Assembly (NCBI RefSeq): GCF_026016465.1
Contig: NZ_CP100390.1
Span: 2,456,001-2,520,000 of the forward strand
Direction of reading: 5' to 3'
Source of the DNA: Alkalimarinus alittae
GTDB taxonomy: Bacteria > Pseudomonadota > Gammaproteobacteria > Pseudomonadales > Oleiphilaceae
DNA: 64,000 nt
The position numbers were made by a program, and so were the translations under genes. Below are positions 37,947 through 47,431 of the stretch, piece by piece (position 1 is the stretch's first letter; every line of letters starts with the position of its first letter). The notes under the pieces were generated by a model, which saw only the letters and a list, made by a program, of their open reading frames with translations, was not told where the DNA came from and ran no database searches.

Positions 37947-40535
37947 GTGCTAGAAGCATATCGTAAACACGTAGCAGAGCGTGAAGCTGAAGGAGTACCA
38001 CCTAAAGCGCTTAACGCTGAACAAGTAGCGGGTCTTGTAGAATTACTTAAAAATCCACCTGCTGGCGAAGAAGCAGTTCTGGTTGACTTACTTGAAAACC
38101 GTATCCCTCCTGGTGTAGACGAAGCAGCTTATGTAAAAGCAGCGTTCTTAACAGCCATCGTCAAAGGCGAAGCTGAATCTCCATTAGTTAGCAAAGAAAA
38201 AGCGGTTGAGCTTTTAGGTATGATGCAGGGTGGCTACAACATCGCTACTTTGGTCGACCTTCTAGATATTCCAGAACTTGCAGAACTTGCGGGTGAAAAG
38301 CTTAAAGATACATTGTTGATGTTTGATGCATTCCATGATGTACAAGAAAAAATGGAAGCTGGAAACGCAACTGCAAAAGCAGTTATTGAATCTTGGGCAA
38401 ATGCAGAATGGTTCACCAAGCGAGACAAAGTTGCTGAAAGCATCAAGATGTCTATCTTTAAAGTAACAGGTGAAATCAACACTGATGACTTGTCTCCTGC
38501 TCCTGATGCATGGTCACGTCCAGATATCCCTTTACACGCACGCGCTGCATTTAAGATGACACGTGACGGTTTAACACCTGAAGAGCACGGTGTAACTGGA
38601 CCGATCAGCCAGATTGAAGAAATTAAAGCAAAAGGCTACCCAGTAGCATTTGTTGGTGACGTTGTCGGTACTGGTTCTTCACGTAAGTCTGCGACCAACT
38701 CTGTACTTTGGTTCTTCGGCGATGATATGCCGGGCGTTCCAAACAAGCGCACGGGTGGCGTATGCTTTGGTTCTAAAGTAGCACCTATCTTCTTCAACAC
38801 AATGGAAGATGCCGGCGCACTTGTATTCGAAGCACCTGTCGACAAAATCAACATGGGTGACGTTGTTGAAATTCGCCCATACGATGGCAAGATTCTTAAC
38901 GAAGCAGGCGAAACTGTTTCTGAATTCTCATTCAAATCAGATGTTATTTTGGATGAAGTGCAAGCAGGCGGACGTATCCCACTGATCATCGGTCGCGGAC
39001 TAACAGACAAGGCACGTACCGTTTTAGGTCTTGAGCCAACTCAAATGTTCCGTACGCCAGTAGAGCCTTTTGAAACTAACAAAGGCTACACACTAGCACA
39101 GAAAATGGTAGGTAAAGCTTGTGGTGTTGAGGGTGTTCGCCCAGGTCAATACTGTGAGCCTAAGATGACAACGGTAGGATCTCAGGATACTACTGGCCCA
39201 ATGACACGTGACGAATTGAAAGATCTTGCGTGCTTAGGTTTCTCTGCTGATCTTGTTATGCAGTCATTCTGCCACACAGCGGCTTATCCAAAGCCTGTTG
39301 ATGTAGAAATGCAACACACCATGCCCGACTTTATTCAAACTCGTGGCGGTGTAGCGCTTCGCCCTGGAGACGGTGTAATTCACTCTTGGTTGAACCGTAT
39401 GTTGCTGCCAGATACCGTAGGTACCGGTGGTGATTCACATACACGCTTCCCAATGGGTATTTCATTCCCTGCGGGTTCTGGTCTTGTAGCATTTGCTGCC
39501 GCTACAGGTGTAATGCCTCTAGATATGCCTGAGTCTGTATTGGTTCGCTTTAAAGGTGAAATGCAGCCTGGCATTACTTTACGTGACTTGGTTCATGCGA
39601 TTCCTTACTACGGAATCAAGCAAGGTCTTTTGACTGTTGAAAAAGCAGGCAAGATCAACGAATTCTCAGGTAAAGTACTTGAAATTGAAGGCTTGAAGAA
39701 CCTAAGTGTTGAGCAAGCATTTGAATTATCAGATGCATCTGCAGAGCGTTCAGCTGCTGGTTGTACTATCACACTTGAAGAAGATGCTGTTGCTGAGTAC
39801 TTAAGCTCAAACATCACCATGCTACGTTGGATGATTGCAGAAGGTTACGGTGATCCACGTACACTTGAGCGTCGTGCAAAAGCAATGGAAGAATGGTTGG
39901 CTAACCCAACATTAATGCGTGCTGACAGCGATGCTGAATACGCTCACGTTATTGAAATCGATCTTGCTGACATTAAAGAGCCTATCGTTTGCTGCCCTAA
40001 CGATCCAGATGATGCTAAATTGCTATCTGACGTTGCAGGCACCAAAATTGATGAAGTATTCGTCGGTTCTTGCATGACTAACATTGGTCACTTCCGTGCT
40101 GCAGGTCAGTTGCTTGCTCAAAACAAAGAGCCATTGCAAACTCGCTTTTGGATGACACCTCCAACTAAGATGGATGCATCTCAGCTAATGGAAGAAGGTT
40201 ATTACAACACATTCGGAACGGCAGGCGTACGTACTGAAATGCCGGGTTGTTCTCTATGTATGGGTAACCAAGCACGTGTAGAAGCAAACAGCACAGTGCT
40301 ATCAACCTCTACTCGTAACTTCCCTAACCGCTTAGGTGATGGTGCTAACGTTTACCTAACATCAGCAGAACTTGCGTCTATTGGTGCAATCATGGGTAAG
40401 ATACCAACACCTGCCGAGTACTTTGAGAAAGTTAAGAGCCTTAGCTCCAAGTCTGAAGAAGTTTATAAATATTTGAACTTCGACACGATGGATGCTTACA
40501 CCAGTAAAGCAGCTACCGCGTCTGTAGAAGACTAA
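37947..40535 (+). CDS. acnB: aconitate hydratase B
   Basis: 862-aa bifunctional aconitase / 2-methylisocitrate dehydratase of the TCA cycle. AcnB layout: N-terminal HEAT-like domain (residues 1-160), swivelling domain (170-390) and catalytic domains. The [4Fe-4S] cysteines are in FVGSCMTNIGHFRAAG and GCSLCMGNQARVE, with a third Cys upstream. The start is GTG at 37947, with GAGGG 9 bp upstream. A stem-loop lies in the leader and a good terminator follows at 40593-40622. Confidence 0.97.
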   Translation: MLEAYRKHVAEREAEGVPPKALNAEQVAGLVELLKNPPAGEEAVLVDLLENRIPPGVDEAAYVKAAFLTAIVKGEAESPLVSKEKAVELLGMMQGGYNIATLVDLLDIPELAELAGEKLKDTLLMFDAFHDVQEKMEAGNATAKAVIESWANAEWFTKRDKVAESIKMSIFKVTGEINTDDLSPAPDAWSRPDIPLHARAAFKMTRDGLTPEEHGVTGPISQIEEIKAKGYPVAFVGDVVGTGSSRKSATNSVLWFFGDDMPGVPNKRTGGVCFGSKVAPIFFNTMEDAGALVFEAPVDKINMGDVVEIRPYDGKILNEAGETVSEFSFKSDVILDEVQAGGRIPLIIGRGLTDKARTVLGLEPTQMFRTPVEPFETNKGYTLAQKMVGKACGVEGVRPGQYCEPKMTTVGSQDTTGPMTRDELKDLACLGFSADLVMQSFCHTAAYPKPVDVEMQHTMPDFIQTRGGVALRPGDGVIHSWLNRMLLPDTVGTGGDSHTRFPMGISFPAGSGLVAFAAATGVMPLDMPESVLVRFKGEMQPGITLRDLVHAIPYYGIKQGLLTVEKAGKINEFSGKVLEIEGLKNLSVEQAFELSDASAERSAAGCTITLEEDAVAEYLSSNITMLRWMIAEGYGDPRTLERRAKAMEEWLANPTLMRADSDAEYAHVIEIDLADIKEPIVCCPNDPDDAKLLSDVAGTKIDEVFVGSCMTNIGHFRAAGQLLAQNKEPLQTRFWMTPPTKMDASQLMEEGYYNTFGTAGVRTEMPGCSLCMGNQARVEANSTVLSTSTRNFPNRLGDGANVYLTSAELASIGAIMGKIPTPAEYFEKVKSLSSKSEEVYKYLNFDTMDAYTSKAATASVED

Positions 40536-40592
40536 ATTAGCTTAGAAATACCTCTTTCCTTTGACCTATTTCAATAGGTCTCTTAGGAAACT

Positions 40593-40622
40593 AAATACCC
40601 GCTTTATTGCGGGTATTTTTTT
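40593..40622 (+). terminator. Rho-independent terminator after acnB
   Basis: AAATACCCGC (40593-40602) pairs with GCGGGTATTT (40609-40618), followed by a T run. Confidence 0.9.
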
Positions 40623-40770
40623 GTCTTTTGTTTATGTTTTTATGATGATTATTATCCATTTTGAATCACTAACTGTTCGACTCATGAGATCAATCAAATA
40701 TATTGCTTAGATACACTGCTATTCTACAGGTATCAAAATAAAAATGGACAATTACCAAAGGTAACCTCAA

Positions 40771-41256
40771 ATGGCACTAGTTAAAAAAGTAATGAAAACC
40801 AGTCTTGTCACTGCGACTCCAGGCGAGAGTGTTTCAACCGTATGCAAGCGTATGAAAGAAGCTCGTTTAGGCGCCATCTTAGTGGTCGATAATAATCGAC
40901 TATCTGGCATTTTTACTGAGCGTGACTTGTTGAATCGCGTCGTTTCAGAAGGAGTCGACCCAGCAACAACTTACGTTAGTGAAGTAGCAACCCCTAACCC
41001 AATTGTTGTTAAAGACGATACACATATCAAAGAGTGTGCAGAAATACTTCGAGACCAAGGCTTTCGCCACTTACCTGTTATGGATCAAGAAGGAAACCCT
41101 GCAGGAATTGTGTCGTCACGTGACTTCTTCCAATACATGGCAAATGAATTAGAGCAAATCATTGACAGAATGCGAGGAACAGATGAACAGGTTGATGAGA
41201 GTTTTGATATATACGAATACTTAGGGGCCGGTGGCTGCGGTCTACCACGACTCTAA
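40771..41256 (+). CDS. CBS-domain pair protein
   Basis: 161-aa cytoplasmic protein made of two CBS domains (about residues 8-65 and 72-135: ILVVDNNRLSGIFTERDLL and HLPVMDQEGNPAGIVSSRDF). Such stand-alone pairs bind adenine nucleotides or SAM and act as energy sensors. It has a good AAAGGTAA ribosome site. The C-terminal GAGGCGLPRL tail is not assignable. The partner is unknown. Confidence 0.85.
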   Translation: MALVKKVMKTSLVTATPGESVSTVCKRMKEARLGAILVVDNNRLSGIFTERDLLNRVVSEGVDPATTYVSEVATPNPIVVKDDTHIKECAEILRDQGFRHLPVMDQEGNPAGIVSSRDFFQYMANELEQIIDRMRGTDEQVDESFDIYEYLGAGGCGLPRL

Positions 41257-41265
41257 CGTTACTCA

Positions 41266-41292
41266 GGCAGCGTAGTTATAAACTACGCTGCC
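41266..41292. terminator. Shared terminator hairpin
   Basis: A perfect 12-bp stem (GGCAGCGTAGTT 41266-41277, AACTACGCTGCC 41281-41292) with a 3-nt loop lies between the converging CBS and thioesterase genes. Confidence 0.75.
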
Positions 41293-41330
41293 GCTAAATG
41301 ACATGCTGACTAAACTACAGATCATTCTAT

Positions 41331-41771
41331 CTACGCGACAACCACATAGCTCGCTTCTAAGTAGCCACACCTTTTACCTTTTGAACTTATATTCACTATT
41401 AACGGGATCCTGACTTTACCCTTACCAGCTAACTGGTTAATAAGTTCATGATCAGTCATTGAAACATCAATATTCGCAGCCAACTCCATTACATCAGTAA
41501 CCGGGCGATCATAGTGAATAGTGGCCTCTTTAACGACCAACTGACCCGCTGCGCCTGCTACATCCAACCGGTTATGCACTAATGCCCATCCAGTAGCTAC
41601 GGCTAATGAGTACTGAGCCCCGGCAAATCCAGTACCGTGCATATTACAGTTAGGCTCAAGGGGGGCTGTTGTCTTAATTGAGTCCGGCGTTAATAATGTT
41701 ACTGTCAACTTCATAAATGCGCACAAGGGTATATGTGTTTGAAGCAAATCATTCATTTGATCAGAATTCAT
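41331..41771 (-). CDS. YiiD C-terminal-type thioesterase
   Basis: 146-aa hot-dog-fold protein resembling the putative thioesterase domain found at the C-terminus of YiiD (FabP/YiiD_C family). Helpful blocks are LEPNCNMHGTGFAGAQYSLA (with the central helix) and KEATIHYDRPVT. It would hydrolyse acyl-CoA or acyl-ACP esters in the cytoplasm; the substrate is unknown. Divergent from a quinone-oxidoreductase-like gene. Confidence 0.78.
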   Translation of the reverse strand: MNSDQMNDLLQTHIPLCAFMKLTVTLLTPDSIKTTAPLEPNCNMHGTGFAGAQYSLAVATGWALVHNRLDVAGAAGQLVVKEATIHYDRPVTDVMELAANIDVSMTDHELINQLAGKGKVRIPLIVNISSKGKRCGYLEASYVVVA

Positions 41772-41895
41772 AAATATCCTTAATTTTTAACACCTTAAAT
41801 GAATATCTTCAAAGTATACACAGTATTGATTAATGAGGGGATATGTTTATGATTAAGAATACATACGCCACCACGATTTTAATGAGTAAAATTAA

Positions 41896-42882
41896 ATGAA
41901 ATTTATCGACATTCTAGAATTTGGTGCACCAGACGTACTTACGTTAAATACCACAACCCCACCGACACCCCGCCGCAACGAAGTGTTGGTGAAAGTCATT
42001 GCTGCTGGCGTTAATAGACCTGACGTTATTCAACGGCAAGGGCTCTACCCAGCACCTCCAGGCGCCTCACCTATATTAGGACTTGAAATAGCAGGCGAAA
42101 TTATAGCGCTAGGTGATGACGTTAATGATTTGAACATAGGTGATAAAGTTTGCGCACTCGCCAATGGCGGCGGATACGCTGAACAAGTCTGTGTCCCGGC
42201 CTCTCAATGCTTGCCGATTCCTAAAGGTCTCTCAATGATAGAGGCGGCAGCATTACCCGAAACATTTTTCACAGTCTGGAGTAATGTGTTTGATAGAGCC
42301 CAACTTAAATCTGGAGACTCATTTTTAGTTCACGGCGGCTCAAGCGGTATAGGAACAACCGCTATTCAAATGGCTAAAGCATTAGGCGCCAAAGTATTTA
42401 CAACAGCAGGTAGTAAAGAAAAGTGCGACACATGTCTCGAGCTCGGCGCTGACATTGCCATTAACTACCATGAAGCGGACTTTGTTGATGTTATTACAGA
42501 AGCAACAGAGGGTAAGGGAGTTGATGTTATATTAGATATGGTCGGGGGCGATTATATCCCTAAGAACCTTAAAACTGCTGCGATGGATGGTCGAATTGTT
42601 AACATTGCCTTTTTGCAAGGGCCGGTCGTTAAGGCTAATTTTTTACCGATTATGCTTAAACGTCTAACTGTTACAGGCTCAACATTGAGACCTCAAACTG
42701 AGGAGGCGAAAGCGAGCATTGCTTTAAATTTAAAAAACACGATATGGCCCTTAATAGAGGCGGGAAAAATTAAACCTGTCATAGCAAAGGTATTCCCACT
42801 TACAGAAGCAGCAGATGCCCATCGACTAATGGAGACCAATCAGCATATCGGTAAAATAGTTTTAACTGTGGGTGAAGAATAG
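41896..42882 (+). CDS. NAD(P)H-quinone oxidoreductase, MDR family (PIG3-type)
   Basis: 328-aa zinc-free medium-chain dehydrogenase/reductase. The N-terminal catalytic domain contains AAGVNRPDVIQRQGLYPAP and LGLEIAGEI, and the Rossmann motif is VHGGSSGIGTTAIQMA. The PIG3/quinone reductase subgroup uses NADPH to reduce quinones or enoyl substrates. A convergent hairpin (42918-42944) separates it from the lyase gene, so it is probably independent of that operon. Confidence 0.85.
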   Translation: MKFIDILEFGAPDVLTLNTTTPPTPRRNEVLVKVIAAGVNRPDVIQRQGLYPAPPGASPILGLEIAGEIIALGDDVNDLNIGDKVCALANGGGYAEQVCVPASQCLPIPKGLSMIEAAALPETFFTVWSNVFDRAQLKSGDSFLVHGGSSGIGTTAIQMAKALGAKVFTTAGSKEKCDTCLELGADIAINYHEADFVDVITEATEGKGVDVILDMVGGDYIPKNLKTAAMDGRIVNIAFLQGPVVKANFLPIMLKRLTVTGSTLRPQTEEAKASIALNLKNTIWPLIEAGKIKPVIAKVFPLTEAADAHRLMETNQHIGKIVLTVGEE

Positions 42883-42917
42883 TAAACGTTATCGCAACTA
42901 CGTCGAATGGGTAGACA

Positions 42918-42944
42918 CTAACACGGGCTAATAACCCGTGTTAG
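42918..42944. terminator. Shared terminator hairpin
   Basis: CTAACACGGG (42918-42927) pairs with CCCGTGTTAG (42935-42944) between the converging quinone-reductase and lyase genes. Confidence 0.7.
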
Positions 42945-42964
42945 CTGAGCCAACATTTAAAACG

Positions 42965-43870
42965 TTAGCCTTTTGAAGGTGCTATGATTTTTTCATAACG
43001 CGTGATAAGTTCTCTGGCACTGATAACAACCGGCATATCAATCATCTTACCTCGATACTCAACTGCCCCTCGCCCTTCAGCCAAACCTTGTTCAAATGCC
43101 TCAATTAACCCTTTTGCGTTTTCTACCGCATCAACACTCGGCATAAGTTCTTCGTTTAACACCGTTGCTTGTTTAGGATGTATGCAAAATGCGCCCACAA
43201 ACCCTAATTGATTCGCAAACTGAATCGTTTTACGGAATGCATCTATATTACTGTAGTCAGCGATAGACCCCGGAAAGCCCAATGGCGAGATACCCACACG
43301 TCGACACGCATACGCAATCATTTGGTTAGGCATCAATAACGTTTCAGGTATCGAGTGCATTCCCGCAGAGGCAGAAAAATCTTCAGAACCCAAGGTGACA
43401 GAAATAACACGGGGGTGAGCGTCAGCAATTTCATCCAGCTTTGGCAACGCTTCAACCGATTCAATCATCGCAATCAACAAAGTGTGACCGCTCTGAATGC
43501 CTCTATCACTCTCAAGTTGGCTTATCTTTTTGGCAATGGATATAACCTGCTCTGCGCTCTCAACTTTAGGAATCACTATCGCGGCGACCGAAGCATCGAC
43601 AGAGGCCTCTAAGTCTTGGTGTGCCATGCTTTCATCAAGGTTAATCCGTACTAATGCCGCTGCGCCATCAACCGAAACCTGCTTGGCAGCACCGACCACC
43701 TTACTTCGAGCAAGCGCTTTTTCCGCTAATGGAACGCTGTCTTCTAAGTCTAGAATATAAGCGTCTGCGCCTCGGGTATGCGCTTTTGCTACAAATTTAT
43801 CCACATGTACGGGGATAAATAATAAAGAGCGCCATCCAGGGTACGTTGCATGCTTCATTTTATTATCCAT
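42965..43870 (-). CDS. CoA-ester lyase of the CitE/HpcH family, probable (S)-citramalyl-CoA lyase
   Basis: 301-aa TIM-barrel lyase of the citrate-lyase-beta/malyl-CoA lyase family. Metal- and CoA-binding blocks are seen: RSLLFIPVHVDKF, ADAYILDLEDSVP, LVRIN, IAMIESVEALP with the metal Glu, and LGSEDFSASAG. Family members cleave malyl-CoA, beta-methylmalyl-CoA or citramalyl-CoA. Position directly after the hydratase (stop and ATG overlap as TAATG) and a CoA-transferase supports cleavage of (S)-citramalyl-CoA to pyruvate and acetyl-CoA. Alternative: beta-methylmalyl-CoA to glyoxylate and propionyl-CoA, as in the classical ethylmalonyl-CoA pathway. Confidence 0.75.
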   Translation of the reverse strand: MDNKMKHATYPGWRSLLFIPVHVDKFVAKAHTRGADAYILDLEDSVPLAEKALARSKVVGAAKQVSVDGAAALVRINLDESMAHQDLEASVDASVAAIVIPKVESAEQVISIAKKISQLESDRGIQSGHTLLIAMIESVEALPKLDEIADAHPRVISVTLGSEDFSASAGMHSIPETLLMPNQMIAYACRRVGISPLGFPGSIADYSNIDAFRKTIQFANQLGFVGAFCIHPKQATVLNEELMPSVDAVENAKGLIEAFEQGLAEGRGAVEYRGKMIDMPVVISARELITRYEKIIAPSKG

Positions 43871-44727
43871 TAAACCGCCTCACCCAGTTCTGCATCTATC
43901 TTCATGCACATCGCATTATCACTATCAACAGACCATAATTGTAATTTATCGCCTTCACGCTTAGCTTCTACTTTAAACGGTGATGTATCAAACGTTGGTC
44001 GCACTGCTCTAAATTTAATACGCGACACTCTATCCTGAGGCACTTCAGCTCTCGCTAACTCTAACAACATAGTCACCAGTAACGGCCCATGAACAACCAA
44101 GGCTGGGTATAACTCCTCTTGTACAGCGTAGGTTCTATCATAATGAATTCGATGACCATTAAATGTAAGCGCAGAATAGCGGAACAATAATACGGGGTCG
44201 GGTGTGATTGTTTTGCTCCAAGTCGCATCAACAGGAGGCGCTTTAACTGGCGGTAATGGCGCGTCAGCAGCAGGTTGTTCTCGATAAACAATATTTTGTA
44301 GCTGACTAATACAAAGCTCATCTTGCTGATAAATTTCGTGTTTAACCGTTACAAAAATTAATGTACCGGTACTACCCTCTTTTAAATCAACAGATTCAAT
44401 AGTCGAAACGCGTGAAGCGGGCTCACCGATCACCACATGTTTAATATACTGGGCCTCACCTGCTGCCCACATTCTTCTTGGTAATGGAACCGGTGGCAAA
44501 AACCCACCCTTTGCAGGATGCCCATCTTCGCCAGTAGCAGATGCCTTTGGCGTCGGTAAAAAGTACATCCACTCCCAAAATGGCGGTAACGAATCCCCTT
44601 TACTCGGCAAAGCATCATTATCAAGTGCTGCGGCTAGCGCTTGCGCTGGGAACAACGAAATATCATCGTATAAGGTTTCTTGCTTTCCAATCCATGTTTG
44701 TAAGTGTGCGATATCTATTGCTGACAT
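43870..44727 (-). CDS. MaoC/HTD2-type hydratase, probable mesaconyl-C4-CoA hydratase
   Basis: 285-aa double hot-dog protein of the FAS1-type dehydratase / HTD2 group. The N-terminal half carries FLPPVPLPRRMWAAG (residues 77-90) and the C-terminal half carries the hydratase motif GHRIHYD (191-197) plus HGPL. This is the family of mesaconyl-C4-CoA hydratase (Meh) of the 3-hydroxypropionate bicycle and of itaconyl-CoA hydratase (Ich) in Pseudomonas; both yield (S)-citramalyl-CoA. It is clearly shorter and different from the MaoC-type mesaconyl-C1-CoA hydratase (Mch) of the ethylmalonyl-CoA pathway. Second gene of a three-gene operon. Confidence 0.75.
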   Translation of the reverse strand: MSAIDIAHLQTWIGKQETLYDDISLFPAQALAAALDNDALPSKGDSLPPFWEWMYFLPTPKASATGEDGHPAKGGFLPPVPLPRRMWAAGEAQYIKHVVIGEPASRVSTIESVDLKEGSTGTLIFVTVKHEIYQQDELCISQLQNIVYREQPAADAPLPPVKAPPVDATWSKTITPDPVLLFRYSALTFNGHRIHYDRTYAVQEELYPALVVHGPLLVTMLLELARAEVPQDRVSRIKFRAVRPTFDTSPFKVEAKREGDKLQLWSVDSDNAMCMKIDAELGEAV

Positions 44728-44825
44728 GTCATTGCCTATTTGATTCTTTTAATAATAGTAATAAGTAATATTTTTATAGCCTTGATGCAGTTAAGCGGAA
44801 TCAGGGTTTCGGCTGATTCTTTAAA

Positions 44826-46037
44826 CTAAGCTCCTGCAATCACACCCTTATCGTGTAATTTGCCTATTTGTGCAGAATCAAGTCCCAATACATCAGTTAA
44901 TACTTCATCAGTATGCTGGCCTAGCTTAGGTGCAGGTCGAGCCGGCGCTCTCTCAAATGCAGAAAAATTCCAAGGTGCACCCGCTGCCAAATGACTACCC
45001 ACTCCCGCTTGATCAATTTGGTTGAACATTGGATTGTCGGCTGAGCAATCTGGATTAGTGTCTACCATCTGCTTAACCGTTTGGTATCGACTCCAGCATA
45101 CGCCATTTGCATTAAATACTTGTTCGACTTGTGCAAATGAATGACGTGCTATCCATCCTCCAATAAGGGCTGAAATTTCTTCTCGAGCCGCAAACCGGTT
45201 ACCTTCTTGAGACAGGTCTAGCCCTAACGCTTCACCTAGCGCGGCCATAGCAGCGGTTGTTTCAGTGGCTATACATAACGACTTCCACTGTCTGCCCGTG
45301 AGCCCAATAACCATCACTCTTGCGCCGTCGTTACATAGGAAGTCACGACCAAAGGCACCGAAGAGATAATTACCATATCTAGGCCGTTCTTGCCCCAATT
45401 GAGCTTCTGCTATAAATCCGAGATGCCCCATAACAGCCATCGCGGCATCGGCTAATGCTAGTTTAACGTGCTGGCCTTCACCGGTACGATTGCGATGCCG
45501 CTCGGCAGCAAGCAAGCCCAATGCCGCCATTTGTCCGGTCACCAAATCCCATGCAGGTAATACATGGTTTGATGGTTCTTTACTCTCTGTACTGCCGGTT
45601 AAGAAAGGTAAGCCGATCGCAGGGTTAACGGTATAATCAACTGCAGAGCCACCATGGCGATCGCCTTGAATCGTTAGCTGTATAAGGTCTTCTCTATGAG
45701 CCGTTAACGCTTCAAATGAAAGCCACCCTTTTGGCGGAAAATTAGTTAACAGCATGCCAGCCTCTTTGCCTGGAGCTGTAATGATTTGACGAGCGAGCTC
45801 AGACCCTTCGGGTGATCTAAAATTTAACGCCACAGAGCGCTTTGACTTGTTCAAACCGGCCCAAAAAAGACTGACATTATCGTCTGTAACAGGCCATCGA
45901 CGGTAATCCAGCCCCCCTCCGATAGCATCTATACGAATAACATCTGCGCCCAACTGAGCCAGCGTCATCCCACCTAAAGGTGCTGCAACAAATGCTGATG
46001 CTTCTACTACCCGCATACCCGAAAGGATACCTTTCAT
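44826..46037 (-). CDS. mct: class III CoA transferase, probable mesaconyl-CoA C1-C4 CoA transferase
   Basis: 403-aa CaiB/BaiF (family III) CoA transferase. The catalytic Asp is Asp164 in PAWDLVTGQM. The N-terminal block (SAFVAAPLGGMTLAQLGADV, then IGGGLDYRRWPVT) and the overall length closely follow what I recall of the Chloroflexus intramolecular mesaconyl-CoA transferase Mct. That enzyme moves CoA from C1 to C4 of mesaconate without a free acceptor. Homologous itaconate CoA transferases (Ict) exist, so substrate is inferred from the neighbouring methylsuccinyl-CoA dehydrogenase, which makes mesaconyl-C1-CoA. First gene of the operon, with a GGGAG ribosome site. Confidence 0.72.
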   Translation of the reverse strand: MKGILSGMRVVEASAFVAAPLGGMTLAQLGADVIRIDAIGGGLDYRRWPVTDDNVSLFWAGLNKSKRSVALNFRSPEGSELARQIITAPGKEAGMLLTNFPPKGWLSFEALTAHREDLIQLTIQGDRHGGSAVDYTVNPAIGLPFLTGSTESKEPSNHVLPAWDLVTGQMAALGLLAAERHRNRTGEGQHVKLALADAAMAVMGHLGFIAEAQLGQERPRYGNYLFGAFGRDFLCNDGARVMVIGLTGRQWKSLCIATETTAAMAALGEALGLDLSQEGNRFAAREEISALIGGWIARHSFAQVEQVFNANGVCWSRYQTVKQMVDTNPDCSADNPMFNQIDQAGVGSHLAAGAPWNFSAFERAPARPAPKLGQHTDEVLTDVLGLDSAQIGKLHDKGVIAGA

Positions 46038-46150
46038 ATCTCACTCCCTAAATTTTTTTCAGAATCATAAACCACAGTATGCTATAAATCCATTTTTGAT
46101 CTTAGTAACATTCACCTCAATGATCTTTTGTAACACGACTGGAATTGTTT

Positions 46151-47170
46151 ATGCGAGCGCTCATTTTCAAGCAACTAGGGGCAATAGAAACTGTCGAGCT
46201 AGCCGATTTACCACTATTAACACCTGAAAAAGGCCAAGTTCGTATAAAAATAACGTCAGCAGGACTAAACCGAGCTGACACTTTATTCCCTGAAGGTCGT
46301 TACTTCTTCAAACCACAGTTTTCGCGCCTAGCCTCAACCAACATCGATACAAACTACAGCCGACTAGGGTTTGAAGGCGCAGGTATTATTGATGCGGTTG
46401 GTCCTGAGGTTGATTATAGCGTGGGGGATCGAGTAGCCATTACCCCACTCGTACTCAATGTAAGCCATCAAGGCTGTATGGCCGAATACGGTATTTATGA
46501 TGCAAACACCTTAATCCCTACACCTGACCGCATATCTGATGAGGATGCGGGTTCCATTTGGATGCAATACCTAACCGCTTGGGGCGGTCTCATTATCGAT
46601 GGCCAATTAAAGCAAGGGCAATCTGTCGTCATAACCGCTGCATCAAGCTCCGTTGGCATCGCAGCCATACAGATAGCCAACATGCTCGGCGCTAACACAA
46701 TTGCGACTACGACTAGCGAAGAAAAAATGGCGCAACTAAACCAATTAGGCGCCCAACATGTCATCAATATGAAAACAGATGATTATGTTACACAAATAAA
46801 ACACCTAACTCAGAATAAAGGGACAGACCTTGTATTTGATGCAGTTGCGGGTCCCGATATACGCGACCTAGTACAAGGGTCTGCTAAAGGCGGTAAAATA
46901 ATCATACAGGGCATGCTAGATAGACGCCCCATGGATATACACGCCGGCGTATTAATGAAAAGGCTGTTAACAGTTAAAGGCTTTACCTTAGACGAGGTAC
47001 TAGAAAACCCTGAAATACTAGATGAATGTGTCACACAAATAACCAAGGGCATTAACACTAACCAGTTAACCCCCGTGATAGCACAGAAATTTACCTTACC
47101 TCAGTTTAAAGAGGCTTTTTCATTCCTTAAATCCAACAAACATACAGGTAAAATAGTGATCAATCCGTAA
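46151..47170 (+). CDS. zinc-independent MDR family oxidoreductase
   Basis: 339-aa medium-chain reductase. The N-terminal domain contains ITSAGLNRADTLFPEGRYF and LGFEGAGIIDAVG, and the Rossmann motif is ITAASSSVGIAAIQIA. The usual zinc-binding Cys set is missing, so it looks like a quinone/enoyl reductase type. The ATG at 46151 has GGAA about 7 bp upstream; a TTG at 46145 is less likely. It is divergent from mct and 261 bp before mcd. It might act on a CoA intermediate or aldehyde of the pathway, but no substrate can be read from the sequence. Confidence 0.75.
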   Translation: MRALIFKQLGAIETVELADLPLLTPEKGQVRIKITSAGLNRADTLFPEGRYFFKPQFSRLASTNIDTNYSRLGFEGAGIIDAVGPEVDYSVGDRVAITPLVLNVSHQGCMAEYGIYDANTLIPTPDRISDEDAGSIWMQYLTAWGGLIIDGQLKQGQSVVITAASSSVGIAAIQIANMLGANTIATTTSEEKMAQLNQLGAQHVINMKTDDYVTQIKHLTQNKGTDLVFDAVAGPDIRDLVQGSAKGGKIIIQGMLDRRPMDIHAGVLMKRLLTVKGFTLDEVLENPEILDECVTQITKGINTNQLTPVIAQKFTLPQFKEAFSFLKSNKHTGKIVINP

Positions 47171-47431
47171 ACAGTGTTTGTAATTTCTCTCTTTTTGACT
47201 AAATATCATCCTGTAAACTGCACCAAAAAAACTCAAAATTTTGATAATAATCACATACATGCTCAGTTTTAGAGCAGTCAGCCCGAGATTTTCTTTAGTT
47301 ATAAATCTAATTAATATAGGATATCTCGACTATTTAACTAATACTTTAGGCTAATACCGCACTCATTTATATAAACTGTGCTGGTCTTAATTGCCCCTTT
47401 TATTCCCTACTTACACTAATTAGGAGGCCTC

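Noticed and set aside
38234-39820. Minus-strand open frames within acnB
   Set aside because: They are antisense shadows of a well-supported gene, with low-complexity Ser/Pro-rich translations and no ribosome sites.
42965-46037. Straight annotation as an itaconate degradation operon (ict-ich-ccl)
   Set aside because: Possible as an alternative, but proximity to a mesaconyl-CoA-producing gene set and the Mct-like N-terminal block favour mesaconyl-CoA; kept as the main competing hypothesis.
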